A stretch of DNA of 44,441 nt. It comes from Ureibacillus galli (GTDB lineage: Bacteria; Bacillota; Bacilli; Bacillales_A; Planococcaceae). Made by a program: the position numbers and the translations under genes. Shown here one piece after another: positions 1 to 8,161 of this stretch; within the stretch, counting starts at the first letter, position 1; each line of letters begins with the position of its first letter. The DNA is taken from positions 1-44,441 of the forward strand of contig NZ_JACSQA010000028.1 in assembly GCF_014836845.1 (NCBI RefSeq), read 5' to 3'. The notes under the pieces were generated by a model, which saw only the letters and a program-made list of their open reading frames with translations, was not told the origin of the DNA and ran no database searches.

Positions 1-30
1 AAACTATTACTTTTATTTTAAAAGAAAAAA

Positions 31-70
31 GACTGTAGGCAAACTCGAAATTTCGAGTTTGTCTACAGTC
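31..70 (-). terminator. Rho-independent terminator
   Basis: Two 20-base arms (31-50 and 51-70) pair with one G-T mismatch. On the minus strand the hairpin is followed by a run of six T. It lies downstream of the broken stress-protein gene and the SulP gene and probably ends their transcript. Confidence 0.85.
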
Positions 71-73
71 TGA

Positions 74-99
74 AAGGGCGTCTCAAATAAGACGCCCTT
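74..99 (-). terminator. second hairpin before the terminator
   Basis: Arms AAGGGCGTC and GACGCCCTT (9 bp) sit just inside the strong hairpin at 31-70, so the minus-strand transcript meets two stem-loops in a row. There is no long T-tract after this one. Confidence 0.6.
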
Positions 100-106
100 A
101 CTTTGT

Positions 107-524
107 TTACTTTACTATTAATGCGGGACAATTTACCCGTTTCATTACTTTTTGACTAACACTACCTAGTACCATTTCTCGTAAGCTGTTTAAGCCACGA
201 CTACCAATAACAACTAAATCACTTGCTGTTCATTGGCATATTTTATAATTTAAGGTCCTGGAGTACCATGTAGAATAATCACCTTATAAGAAGTACTTGA
301 TTCGCGTAACAGTTGTTCTATTTTGGATAATTTTTTACGACGTTCAAAATTTAACGTGTCACTAGAAGAAGAATGTAATACGTCCAACTTTGCCTTTTCT
401 AAGTCTGCAACATAAACTACATCAATGATAGAATCTTCTGAAAAGAATCGATTTTTATCGTCTCTTTTGCAACGCGGACAGCATTTTCAGAACTATCTGC
501 CGCGAGTAAAAACTGTTTATACAT
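107..524 (-). pseudogene. universal stress protein (UspA family), broken
   Basis: Reading from the ATG at 524, the frame starts MYKQFLLAADSSENA like a UspA protein and then closes at a stop. The family sequence resumes in another frame (EDSIIDVVYVADLEKAK, then SSTSYKVIILHGTPGP). It hits an in-frame TAA after GP, shifts again near 235, and ends with DLVVIGSRG and KRVNCPALIVK. HGTPGP and VIGSRGLNSL...GSVS match the ATP-binding loop G-2x-G-9x-G(S/T) of Usp proteins. At least two frameshifts plus one stop make a functional product unlikely unless the read is wrong. It follows SulP by 11 bases; SulP-Usp pairs are common in Bacillales. A sensible RBS (AAGGGGATT) remains in front of the start. Confidence 0.85.
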
Positions 525-535
525 GCGAATCCCCT

Positions 536-1969
536 TTAATGAGATGGCGACATTCCTTGTAATTTTGAAATGATTTTTTTACTTGTTGCATCTAATTCGA
601 TGATTTCAATTTGAATCTCTTTTTCCCTTAATAAATCTTCCACTTTTAATAGCGCACCAACGCCGGAATCATCCCAAATTCGGCTATTTGAGAAATCAAG
701 TTGAATTTGTTTGCTCGTAATTTCAGCGTTTTTAAAGTAGTCAACAAAAGTATCAGTTGAGGCGAAGAAAAGCTGTCCATATACAATATACCTGTTTCCT
801 ACTTTTTTAATTTTGACTGAAGAAATTTTTACGACGAAGAAAATCGTACTTAAAATCACTCCAGCAATGACTCCTTTTGATAAATCATGGGTCCAAACAA
901 CGATGACAACAGTTGTTAACATGACGATGACGTCCGTTCGAGGCGCTTTAACCAAATATTTAAAGGAGCTCCAGTCAAAGGTTCCAACACTGACCATAAT
1001 CATAATTCCAACAAGGACGGGCATTGGAATTTTAACCACTAAATCTCCGAGAACGATAATTAAAAAGATTAAAAATAAGCCCGCTACTAATGTGGATAGA
1101 CGACCCCTACCACCAGATTTAACATTTATAACAGATTGGCCGATCATGGCACACCCTGCCATACCACCAAAGAAAGCAGTAACAACATTGGCAATACCTT
1201 GACCACGAGCTTCTCTATTTTTATTACTTTCCGTACTAGTCATATCATCGACAATTTGGGAAGTTAATAATGATTCAACTAAACCTACAATAGCGAGGGA
1301 TAATGAGAACGGGAAAATAATCTGTAATGTTTCAAAATTAAATGGAACATTAGGTACGAGAAAGGATGGCAAAGTTTGAGTTATGGATCCTAAATCCCCA
1401 ATTGTTCTTAGTTCAAAGCCGCCATATATCGCAACGATTGTTAAAAGAACGATTGCAATGAGTGGAGCTGGAATGACTTTTATAAAACGTGGTAACGTAT
1501 AGACAAGAAGAAGTGTTATACCGACGAATACATACGTCATTGTTGAAATGCCGATAAAATGAGGAACTTGGGCCATAAAAATTAATATTGCTAAAGAATT
1601 AACAAAGCCAATCATAACGGCATTTGGAATAAATTTCATCAACTTTGCAATTTTAAAAACACCAAAAAGAATTTGTATTAATCCGGTTAAAATCGTTGTT
1701 GCAAATAAATACTGTAATCCATAGTCCCGAACTAATGGAACCATTACAAGAGCCATCGCGCCTGTTGCTGCAGAAATCATTCCCGGTCTTCCACCCGCGA
1801 ATGCAATCGTAACAGCCATTGTAAATGATGCATAAAGACCTACCATAGGGTCCACGCCAGCTATAATAGAAAAGGCGATTGCTTCTGGAATGAGTGCAAG
1901 TGCTACGACAATTCCTGATAAAATATCGCCACGCACATTACCAAACCATTGTTGTTTTATACTTTGCAT
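536..1969 (-). CDS. SulP family anion transporter with STAS domain
   Basis: A 477-residue membrane protein with about ten or more hydrophobic segments over residues 10-400 ([18 protein letters not shown] and [17 protein letters not shown] are typical SulP core stretches), then a cytoplasmic STAS domain (about 385-470) containing DDSGVGAL. SulP proteins carry sulfate, bicarbonate or other anions; which one cannot be read from the sequence. The start at 1969 is chosen because AGGAGAATACC lies directly in front of MQSIKQQW; a 22-codon upstream extension has no RBS. It is followed closely by the broken Usp gene and probably shared its transcript. Confidence 0.92.
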   Translation of the reverse strand: MQSIKQQWFGNVRGDILSGIVVALALIPEAIAFSIIAGVDPMVGLYASFTMAVTIAFAGGRPGMISAATGAMALVMVPLVRDYGLQYLFATTILTGLIQILFGVFKIAKLMKFIPNAVMIGFVNSLAILIFMAQVPHFIGISTMTYVFVGITLLLVYTLPRFIKVIPAPLIAIVLLTIVAIYGGFELRTIGDLGSITQTLPSFLVPNVPFNFETLQIIFPFSLSLAIVGLVESLLTSQIVDDMTSTESNKNREARGQGIANVVTAFFGGMAGCAMIGQSVINVKSGGRGRLSTLVAGLFLIFLIIVLGDLVVKIPMPVLVGIMIMVSVGTFDWSSFKYLVKAPRTDVIVMLTTVVIVVWTHDLSKGVIAGVILSTIFFVVKISSVKIKKVGNRYIVYGQLFFASTDTFVDYFKNAEITSKQIQLDFSNSRIWDDSGVGALLKVEDLLREKEIQIEIIELDATSKKIISKLQGMSPSH

Positions 1970-2090
1970 GGTATTCTCCTTTACATAACTAGTTGCTTGC
2001 TTGAAATTTAAGCAAAAAAATTCTTTGATTATCATAACACCTATATTCCTAAAAGGGAACCTTTTTGGGAAATGGTTTGGGAGCGATAAA

Positions 2091-2639
2091 ATGATTTACG
2101 GTTATATTAGACCTCTTTATAATGATCTCCAATGTGAAAATCAGTTACATGTACTAAAAAGTTGTAATGAAATTTTTCGTGAACAACATGGATCTCCGAA
2201 AAAACGTATAGCCCTTGAGCAATTGCTAATGTTACTACAAGAAGGAGATACAATTATTGTTGAAAGAATGTTTGTATTAGCAGATACAACAAGACATTTG
2301 ATGGAACTATTAAAAATATGTAAAAAAGATCGGGTAACGATACGATTTTTAAAAGAGGGTATTGAAAGTAAGGGGAAATTAGATTTTTCATTACAAGAAA
2401 TGATGGATGTTATACTGGAATTTCAATTAGACATTGTAAAACAGTCAACGACAATCGGACTAGCCCATGCTAAAGAACAAGGTAAATTAATTGGTCGTCC
2501 TAAAAAATCGAATGAAAGTATTCAAAAAGCGATTTCAATGTACCATTCAGGGAAATACTCATTGCTCGATATAAAAAATGAAACAGGTATCAGCAAATCA
2601 ACCCTTTATCGTTATTTAGAGTCGGTGGAAAATAAATAA
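2091..2639 (+). CDS. serine-recombinase-like protein, catalytic residues lost
   Basis: A 182-residue protein with the layout of a resolvase/invertase: N-terminal domain (about 1-125), a GRPKK hinge (about 136-140) and a C-terminal helix-turn-helix (SLLDIKNETGISKSTLYRYL). In active resolvases the N-terminus reads Y-x-R-V-S-T with a nucleophilic serine, and a later LDRLxRS motif supplies two arginines. Here they read YIRPLY and FVLADT, so the serine and both arginines are missing. That suggests a domesticated DNA-binding protein or regulator. Start at 2091 has GGGAGC 5 bases upstream; an upstream in-frame extension from 2001 is less likely. It is divergent from SulP with an imperfect palindrome between them. 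Confidence 0.85.
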   Translation: MIYGYIRPLYNDLQCENQLHVLKSCNEIFREQHGSPKKRIALEQLLMLLQEGDTIIVERMFVLADTTRHLMELLKICKKDRVTIRFLKEGIESKGKLDFSLQEMMDVILEFQLDIVKQSTTIGLAHAKEQGKLIGRPKKSNESIQKAISMYHSGKYSLLDIKNETGISKSTLYRYLESVENK

Positions 2640-2645
2640 TTAAAA

Positions 2646-2682
2646 GAGTGTAGGCAAAGGAACAATCTCTTTACCTACACTC
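2646..2682 (-). terminator. terminator between convergent genes
   Basis: Fourteen-base arms (2646-2659 and 2669-2682) pair with one wobble. On the minus strand the hairpin is followed by TTTTAATTATTT, so it best serves the SDR gene ending at 2705. It may also stop transcripts of the recombinase-like gene. Confidence 0.75.
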
Positions 2683-2704
2683 GTAAAATTTATTTAAATA
2701 ATGC

Positions 2705-3463
2705 TTAGTAAGCAAGCCAACCAGCATCTGCAGCAATCACTTGGCCGTTAACGAAGCTTGATTCATCAGAACCTAAGAAGATTGCTAATTGAGCAATTTC
2801 TTCCGGTTGACCAACCCTTGGCATTGTAGCATTTCCCGTCATTTGACGACCAGCACCAAATTCAGAAATGTTTGTCATAGAAGCGCTAATATTTGTTGCT
2901 ACTCCACCTGGAGCAATACCATTACAACGAATGCCGGAGCTAGCATACATATAAGCAGTATTTTTTGTTAGACCAGTTACTGCGTGTTTAGAAGCAGTAT
3001 AAGCTGCACCAGCACGTGCCCCACGTAATCCACCTGCAGAAATATTATTAACAATCACACCATGACCTTGCTCTAGGAAAATGTTCGTTGCAATACGCAT
3101 TGCACGCATAACACCAGTAGTATTTACAGCAAATACACGATCCCATTTTTCATCAGATATTTCACCCACAGGCTCCATACCATCCATAATTCCTGCATTA
3201 TTTACTAAAATATCTAGTTTACCAAAGGCATCTTTTGTTTCTTTGAATAAATTTTCTAAATCTGCTAATTCAGCAACATTTGTACGATTAGCTATTGCAA
3301 TGCCACCATTTGCATTAATCGCGTCCGCTACAGCTTTCGCACCATCGAAATTGTAATCTGATACAACGACTTTCGCACCTTCTTTTGCATAACCTTCTGC
3401 AATCGCTTTTCCCATACCTGATGCAGCGCCAGTAACGATAGCTACTTTATCTTGTAATCTCAT
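2705..3463 (-). CDS. short-chain dehydrogenase/reductase (SDR)
   Basis: A 252-residue NAD(P)-dependent oxidoreductase. The nucleotide-binding motif TGAASGMG is at 11-18, NNAG at 88-91, the catalytic Ser near 142, and the Tyr-Lys pair in YTASK at 155-159. An acidic residue at the end of strand 2 (VVSDYN) fits NAD preference. This is a classical SDR of FabG or hydroxysteroid/cyclic-alcohol dehydrogenase type; the substrate is not readable. Start at 3463 is preceded by GGAGAGGA. It is divergent from a TetR gene, with a palindrome and a cre-like site between them, so it is likely controlled by that regulator. Confidence 0.92.
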   Translation of the reverse strand: MRLQDKVAIVTGAASGMGKAIAEGYAKEGAKVVVSDYNFDGAKAVADAINANGGIAIANRTNVAELADLENLFKETKDAFGKLDILVNNAGIMDGMEPVGEISDEKWDRVFAVNTTGVMRAMRIATNIFLEQGHGVIVNNISAGGLRGARAGAAYTASKHAVTGLTKNTAYMYASSGIRCNGIAPGGVATNISASMTNISEFGAGRQMTGNATMPRVGQPEEIAQLAIFLGSDESSFVNGQVIAADAGWLAY

Positions 3464-3524
3464 ATTTAAAATCCTCTCCGAAATTTTATTGAACATCTGT
3501 ACAATAAATATTATAAATGTATTA

Positions 3525-3538
3525 AGTAAACGCTTTCA
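3525..3538. promoter_or_regulatory. cre-like site (CcpA)
   Basis: AGTAAACGCTTTCA matches the Bacillus cre consensus TGWAANCGNTNWCA at 13 of 14 positions (first base differs). It lies in the SDR/TetR divergent region, so carbon catabolite control of one or both genes is plausible. Confidence 0.5.
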
Positions 3539-3558
3539 ATAAGCAAAAACATGTATAC

Positions 3559-3574
3559 TGTTCATTAATGAACA
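3559..3574. promoter_or_regulatory. probable TetR operator
   Basis: TGTTCATTAATGAACA is a perfect 16-bp palindrome in the divergent region. It lies directly after a TATACT (3554-3559) that could be the -10 box of the tetR promoter. Placement and symmetry fit an autoregulatory TetR operator that could also act on the SDR gene. Confidence 0.65.
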
Positions 3575-3613
3575 CAATTTAAATTTTTTGTTTATAAAGA
3601 GGTGAAATAAATT

Positions 3614-4177
3614 TTGTCGCAAGTTGATTTACGTATTATAAAAACAAAGGAAGCTCTTCATACAGCTTTGCTTACCTTATTGAAAAATAAACCGTTAGAA
3701 TCTATTTCAATTTCTGAAATATGTAGATGTGCCAAAATTAACAGGGGAACATTTTATTTACATTATTCTCAAGTAGGCGATTTATTTGAAGAGTATTTTA
3801 GAGAAATGATGGAGGATTTAGCCAACTCCTACCAAGAACCTTATCGTCATGTTGTAAAAATTAAGACAAGTGAATTGGATCCGTCGACGATACGAATTTT
3901 TCATCATATTGAGAAGTATAAAGAGTTTTACCGCATTGTTTTTTCTAAAAATGTGCCTTTAACTTATTACTATTTACTTTTTGAGGAAACTAAGCGACTA
4001 TTTACAGAAGATGCCAAAGAACATTTTCATGTCGTTGAGGGTATTGATCCGAACTTTTACGCATCCTATCAGGCAAATGCTATTTTAGGAATGATTATTC
4101 AATGGTATAATGATGGATTCCAACAAAAGGCAAGCGTTTTAAATGAGCAGTTAGTAAAAATATTGAACTTAAAATAA
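3614..4177 (+). CDS. TetR/AcrR family transcriptional regulator
   Basis: A 187-residue protein. The N-terminal helix-turn-helix (about 10-55) includes SISISEICRCAKINRGTFYLHY, the TetR recognition region. The remaining residues are a helical ligand/dimer domain of the type seen in regulators with a C-terminal TetR_C fold. The TTG start at 3614 has GAGGTG upstream. It probably represses itself and the divergent SDR gene through the palindrome at 3559-3574. The ligand is unknown. Confidence 0.88.
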   Translation: MSQVDLRIIKTKEALHTALLTLLKNKPLESISISEICRCAKINRGTFYLHYSQVGDLFEEYFREMMEDLANSYQEPYRHVVKIKTSELDPSTIRIFHHIEKYKEFYRIVFSKNVPLTYYYLLFEETKRLFTEDAKEHFHVVEGIDPNFYASYQANAILGMIIQWYNDGFQQKASVLNEQLVKILNLK

Positions 4178-4263
4178 ATTTAAAAATTAATCTAACAATT
4201 CAACAACATATAAGATAAAATAGTGGGAAAATACTTCGTAAACCGAAATGAGAGGAGACATCT

Positions 4264-5976
4264 ATGCTTTCAAAGTTTTTTTCGTATTACAAACCACATA
4301 AACGTTTATTTATCGTCGACTTTACGAGTGCAATCATTGTAGCAATTTTGGAACTCGCTTTCCCAATTGCTGTTCAATGGTTTATTGATACATTATTGCC
4401 TACGAATGAGTGGGGGACAATTGTTAAAGTAAGTATTTTATTATTACTTGTTTATGTATTAAGCACCTTTTTAAATTTTATCGTAAACTATTTAGGCCAC
4501 AAATTAGGTATTAATATTGAAACGGATATGCGCCAGGATTTATTCAATCACCTACAAAAACAATCCTTCCGTTTCTTTGACAATAATAAAACGGGCCATC
4601 TTATGAGTCGTATTACAAATGATTTGTTCGATATTGGGGAATTTGCCCACCATGGTCCGGAAGATTTTTTTATCGCTATTATGACGTTTATCGGGGCATT
4701 TGCGATTATGTTCAATGTTAATTCGACTTTAGCATTGGTAGCTTTAGTTGCCGTACCATTTTTAGTTTGGATCGTAACCTTTAGCAATAAGAAAATGAAT
4801 GCAGCTTGGAAGGAAATGTATGGGAAAATTGCCGAAGTAAACGGTCGTGTGGAAGATAGTGTTTCCGGTATTCGAGTAGTACAATCCTTTACAAATGAAG
4901 CTTTTGAAATGGAACGTTTCCGTGAACAAAATGGATTATTTAAAAAAGCAAAGCTATTTGGCTATAAAGTAATGGCAGGAACCCATTCGGGTATTTATAT
5001 GATGACTCGACTATTGACTTTAGTCGTATTAGTTGTAGGGGCATGGTTAAGCTTTAATAACCAATTATCTTATGGGGAACTTGTTAGCTTTGTGCTTTAT
5101 ACGAATGTGTTAATTAAGCCTATCGATAAAATTAGTGCGTTACTTGAGTTGTATCCGAAAGGGATGGCTGGTTTTAAACGATTCCAAGAGCTGTTAAGTG
5201 AGCAACCGGAAGTTCAAGATAAAATAGGCGCTATTGACGTACCTTATTTACAAGGTGACATTAAGTTTGAGAATGTTACATTTGGCTATGAAGAGGATAA
5301 AACGATTTTAGACAATATTTCCTTTGAGTTAAAAGCAGGCGAAATGACAGCATTCGTCGGCCCATCGGGTGCAGGGAAAACAACAATTTGTTCGTTAATA
5401 CCACGTTTTTATGATGTAAAAAGTGGTTCTATTTCGATTGATGGAATCGATATTCGAGATATGACGAAACGTTCTTTACGCGAACAAATTGGAATTGTAC
5501 AGCAAGATGTATTCCTGTTTACAGGAACGATTCGAGAAAATATTGCTTATGGAAAACGAGGAGCCACAGAGGAAGAAATTCAGCATGCTTTGAAAAAAGC
5601 CCATTTAGAAGAGTTTGTTCAAGGTCTATCAGAAGGTCTAGAAACTCAAATTGGAGAGCGTGGTTTAAAACTTTCAGGAGGGCAAAAACAACGTCTTGCC
5701 ATTGCGCGAATGTTTTTAAAAAATCCACCAATTTTAATTTTAGATGAGGCAACTTCTGCGCTGGATACTGAAACAGAAAAAATTATTCAAGACTCATTGG
5801 CAGAACTGGCTGAAAACAGAACTACTTTAGTTATTGCCCACCGTCTAGCGACAATTAAAGATGCGGATCGTGTCATTGTTGTTACTCCAAATGGAATTGA
5901 AGAAGATGGATCCTATAATGAATTAATAGCGGAGAATGGTATTTTCGCCCGTTTACATCAGCATCAATATAGTTAA
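4264..5976 (+). CDS. ABC exporter, fused membrane and ATPase domains
   Basis: A 570-residue half-transporter of the MsbA/multidrug type. Six membrane segments fill about residues 15-300, followed by the ATPase domain (about 330-570) with Walker A GPSGAGKTT (366-374), signature LSGGQ (about 470), Walker B ILILDEATSALD (about 490) and an H-loop in VIAHRLAT. It works as a dimer in the cytoplasmic membrane, probably a homodimer because no partner gene is adjacent. AGGAG lies in front of the ATG. Exported compound unknown; lipids or drugs are usual for the family. Confidence 0.92.
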   Translation: MLSKFFSYYKPHKRLFIVDFTSAIIVAILELAFPIAVQWFIDTLLPTNEWGTIVKVSILLLLVYVLSTFLNFIVNYLGHKLGINIETDMRQDLFNHLQKQSFRFFDNNKTGHLMSRITNDLFDIGEFAHHGPEDFFIAIMTFIGAFAIMFNVNSTLALVALVAVPFLVWIVTFSNKKMNAAWKEMYGKIAEVNGRVEDSVSGIRVVQSFTNEAFEMERFREQNGLFKKAKLFGYKVMAGTHSGIYMMTRLLTLVVLVVGAWLSFNNQLSYGELVSFVLYTNVLIKPIDKISALLELYPKGMAGFKRFQELLSEQPEVQDKIGAIDVPYLQGDIKFENVTFGYEEDKTILDNISFELKAGEMTAFVGPSGAGKTTICSLIPRFYDVKSGSISIDGIDIRDMTKRSLREQIGIVQQDVFLFTGTIRENIAYGKRGATEEEIQHALKKAHLEEFVQGLSEGLETQIGERGLKLSGGQKQRLAIARMFLKNPPILILDEATSALDTETEKIIQDSLAELAENRTTLVIAHRLATIKDADRVIVVTPNGIEEDGSYNELIAENGIFARLHQHQYS

Positions 5977-5984
5977 TCGGAAGG

Positions 5985-6020
5985 AAGAATCCGCCTTTTT
6001 TACAGGTGGATTCTTTTTTT
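5985..6020 (+). terminator. terminator after the ABC exporter
   Basis: Eleven-base arms AAGAATCCGCC and GGTGGATTCTT with one wobble are followed by a T-run. Confidence 0.85.
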
Positions 6021-6075
6021 AAAAGGATTATACTTAAAATGAAACATAATGTATAGAAACAGAAGGTGTTTTACA

Positions 6076-6885
6076 ATGCATTATCCCATTCAATTAATAA
6101 CGGAGTATTATGCCCAAGCTTCCGTTGTATTTACAGATATGTTTATGAATTCAATGCCGAAGGGAAGCAGAGATAGTGGTCGTTATACAGGAGCAAAACG
6201 TGCAGGAATCATTATCCCGTTAAACGGTAGTGCAAAGTTTAGTTTGAACAGCACACCTTATTACATATCAGCAGGAACGATAGTCCATGCAGGGCCACAA
6301 ATGGAAATTGACATAGAAGTAATCGGTGAAGAAATATGGCAGTATGCGGTTATACACTATCAAATACAGGGAGACGATATTAGCAAATTTCCATATTTTA
6401 ATCAGCATTTTTCACTCACAATCGATGATAGTGCACTTCTTTCTGAACTTACCCATCAGCTAATGCAAAATTACATAAAACCGACCAATATTTCACAAAT
6501 TACTTGTAAACAATTATTTTTAAAATTGCTGGAAACAATTTTAATCAGTTCCACAAAAAAAAGTGATAATGGTAACTTGATGGACAAGGCTGTAAGGCTA
6601 TTACATGACCAGTATGTTGAGCCCATTACAATACAAGAAATTGCCTCCCAGTTAGGTATTGAAAGAAGACGATTTGCTTATTTATTTGAAAGGCATACAG
6701 GTTTGTCACCTATTCAATATTTAACTGAAATTCGAATAAGGAGAGCAAAAATATTACTCCAAAGTGGATATTCGGTTGCTGAAGTCTCCGAAAAAGTAGG
6801 ATATATAGATCATTTTTATTTTAGTAGAGTCTTTAAAAAGCAAACAGGTTTATCACCATCAAAATTTAAAAATAGTATGAGTTAA
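6076..6885 (+). CDS. AraC family regulator of siderophore uptake (Btr-like)
   Basis: A 269-residue regulator: an N-terminal cupin-like sensor region (about 30-130) and a C-terminal AraC domain (about 165-268) with two helix-turn-helices, the second ending GYIDHFYFSRVFKKQTGLSPS. It stands directly before an iron-siderophore uptake operon on the same strand. In B. subtilis the same place is taken by Btr, which activates feuABC when bacillibactin is present; here the same role is inferred. The start at 6076 has AGAAGGTG in front; the ATG at 6049 is less well served. Confidence 0.85.
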   Translation: MHYPIQLITEYYAQASVVFTDMFMNSMPKGSRDSGRYTGAKRAGIIIPLNGSAKFSLNSTPYYISAGTIVHAGPQMEIDIEVIGEEIWQYAVIHYQIQGDDISKFPYFNQHFSLTIDDSALLSELTHQLMQNYIKPTNISQITCKQLFLKLLETILISSTKKSDNGNLMDKAVRLLHDQYVEPITIQEIASQLGIERRRFAYLFERHTGLSPIQYLTEIRIRRAKILLQSGYSVAEVSEKVGYIDHFYFSRVFKKQTGLSPSKFKNSMS

Positions 6886-6916
6886 AGCTGCTTCATTTAT
6901 TGAAACAGCTTTTTTA
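6886..6916 (+). terminator. terminator after the AraC gene
   Basis: Arms AGCTGCTTCA and TGAAACAGCT (one mismatch) are followed by six T. This separates the regulator from the Fur-boxed uptake operon. Confidence 0.8.
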
Positions 6917-7000
6917 TTTCCTTCAATTCGGCAAAAGTCCATAAAATTTGTAAATATGTCCATTCCTAAAATACATTCCCTTTGTTAGAATTACACTTAA

Positions 7001-7015
7001 TGAGAATGATAATCA
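7001..7015 (+). promoter_or_regulatory. Fur box
   Basis: TGAGAATGATAATCA matches the 7-1-7 Fur consensus TGATAATNATTATCA at 12 of 14 informative positions. It contains GATAAT, a possible -10, and lies 104 bases before the binding-protein gene. Iron repression of the uptake operon is expected. Confidence 0.85.
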
Positions 7016-7118
7016 ATTGCATCTTGTATGTTTAACGGAATAGCTTCTTGTTTTATCACAATCATAAAAATTTTAGAAATGAATGTTAAATAATACAAAA
7101 AAATAGGAGTGTTATAAC

Positions 7119-8084
7119 GTGAAAAGAAGATGGATATTTGGTGCAGCAGCACTATTATCAATAGTTTTAGCAGGTTGTGGATCATCTACAGAAGAGTCTT
7201 CTCAATCAAGTAAATCTGCCGCAACTGAGGTAACTGCAGAGGCTACTACTCAAACAATTAACTATTTAAATAAAGAATATACAGTTTCAACTGAAGTTAA
7301 AAACATCGTAGCAGCAAGTTTAGAATCAATGGAAGATGCAGCGATGTTAGGAATAAAACCTGTCGGAGTTTTACAAGTTGGAGGCAAAATTCCATCCTAT
7401 CTAGCTGAAGAACTAACAGGGGCACAGTTAATTGGTGACAAAATGGAACCAAACGCGGAAGCAATCTTAACTTTAAATCCTGATGTCATTGTAGGGTCTT
7501 CAAAATGGAAAGAAGATATCGTTGAGAAAATGAATAAAATTCAAACGACGATCCCATATTCTCATATTTCAACTAACTGGAAAGAAAATTTAACTGTTCT
7601 TGCTCAATTAGGTGGTAAAGAAAAAGAAGCAGCACAAATGATTGCTGATTATGAAGAAAAAGCAACGCAATCAAAGGCAAAGGTTCAAGAACAATTAGCA
7701 GAACAAACGGTATTAGTGATTCGTATTCGAGGAGGGGTAATGTATATTTACCCAGCAGATGTCTACTTAAATCCCGTATTATATGAGGATTTAGGAGTTC
7801 CAGTACCCGAAGTAATCGCTCAAGTTAAAGCACAGGCTGAAATTTCTTTAGAAACATTAGCGCAAGTAAATCCAGATGCAATTTTCCTGCAATTTGAGAC
7901 ATCTGAAAATGCAGACGCTCCACAAACATTAGAAGAGTTACAAAGCAACCCTATTTTTAAAAGTCTTAAGGCAACACAAAACAACCAAGTATTTGTGAAT
8001 GCAATTGAACCATTAGCCCAAGGAGGAACAGCTTGGTCGAAGATGAAATTTTTGGATATCACGGTGGAAAAACTTCTTCAATAA
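7119..8084 (+). CDS. feuA: iron-siderophore binding lipoprotein (FeuA-like)
   Basis: A 321-residue class III solute-binding protein. The signal sequence ends in the lipobox LAGC, with the lipidated Cys at position 20, so the protein sits on the outer face of the membrane. The two lobes include NIVAASLESMEDAAMLGIKP and LNPDVIVGS, typical of periplasmic binding protein family 2 members for ferric siderophores. GTG start with ATAGGAGTG upstream. It is the first gene of a five-gene operon behind a Fur box. By order it corresponds to FeuA (ferri-bacillibactin/enterobactin); the exact ligand is inference. Confidence 0.88.
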   Translation: MKRRWIFGAAALLSIVLAGCGSSTEESSQSSKSAATEVTAEATTQTINYLNKEYTVSTEVKNIVAASLESMEDAAMLGIKPVGVLQVGGKIPSYLAEELTGAQLIGDKMEPNAEAILTLNPDVIVGSSKWKEDIVEKMNKIQTTIPYSHISTNWKENLTVLAQLGGKEKEAAQMIADYEEKATQSKAKVQEQLAEQTVLVIRIRGGVMYIYPADVYLNPVLYEDLGVPVPEVIAQVKAQAEISLETLAQVNPDAIFLQFETSENADAPQTLEELQSNPIFKSLKATQNNQVFVNAIEPLAQGGTAWSKMKFLDITVEKLLQ

Positions 8085-8093
8085 ATAGATAAA

Positions 8094-8126
8094 GGCAGTA
8101 GAGTGGATTAAGTTAGCTCTACTGCC
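8094..8126 (+). terminator. intra-operon hairpin (partial terminator or mRNA stabiliser)
   Basis: Perfect 10-bp arms GGCAGTAGAG and CTCTACTGCC are followed by AGTTTTTCTG. It lies between the binding protein and the first permease. Partial termination here would give more binding protein than permease, as is usual for such operons. Confidence 0.7.
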
Positions 8127-8161
8127 AGTTTTTCTGATTCTAAAAGAAAAAGGTGTGTACA

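Noticed and set aside
45-56. CTCGAAATTTCGAG, similar to the MhqR operator core
   Set aside because: It is the centre of the terminator hairpin at 31-70 and not near a promoter.
813-1202. Open frame of 129 codons on the + strand opposite the SulP gene
   Set aside because: Thr/Ile-rich composition typical of the complement of a membrane protein; no RBS and no recognisable motif.
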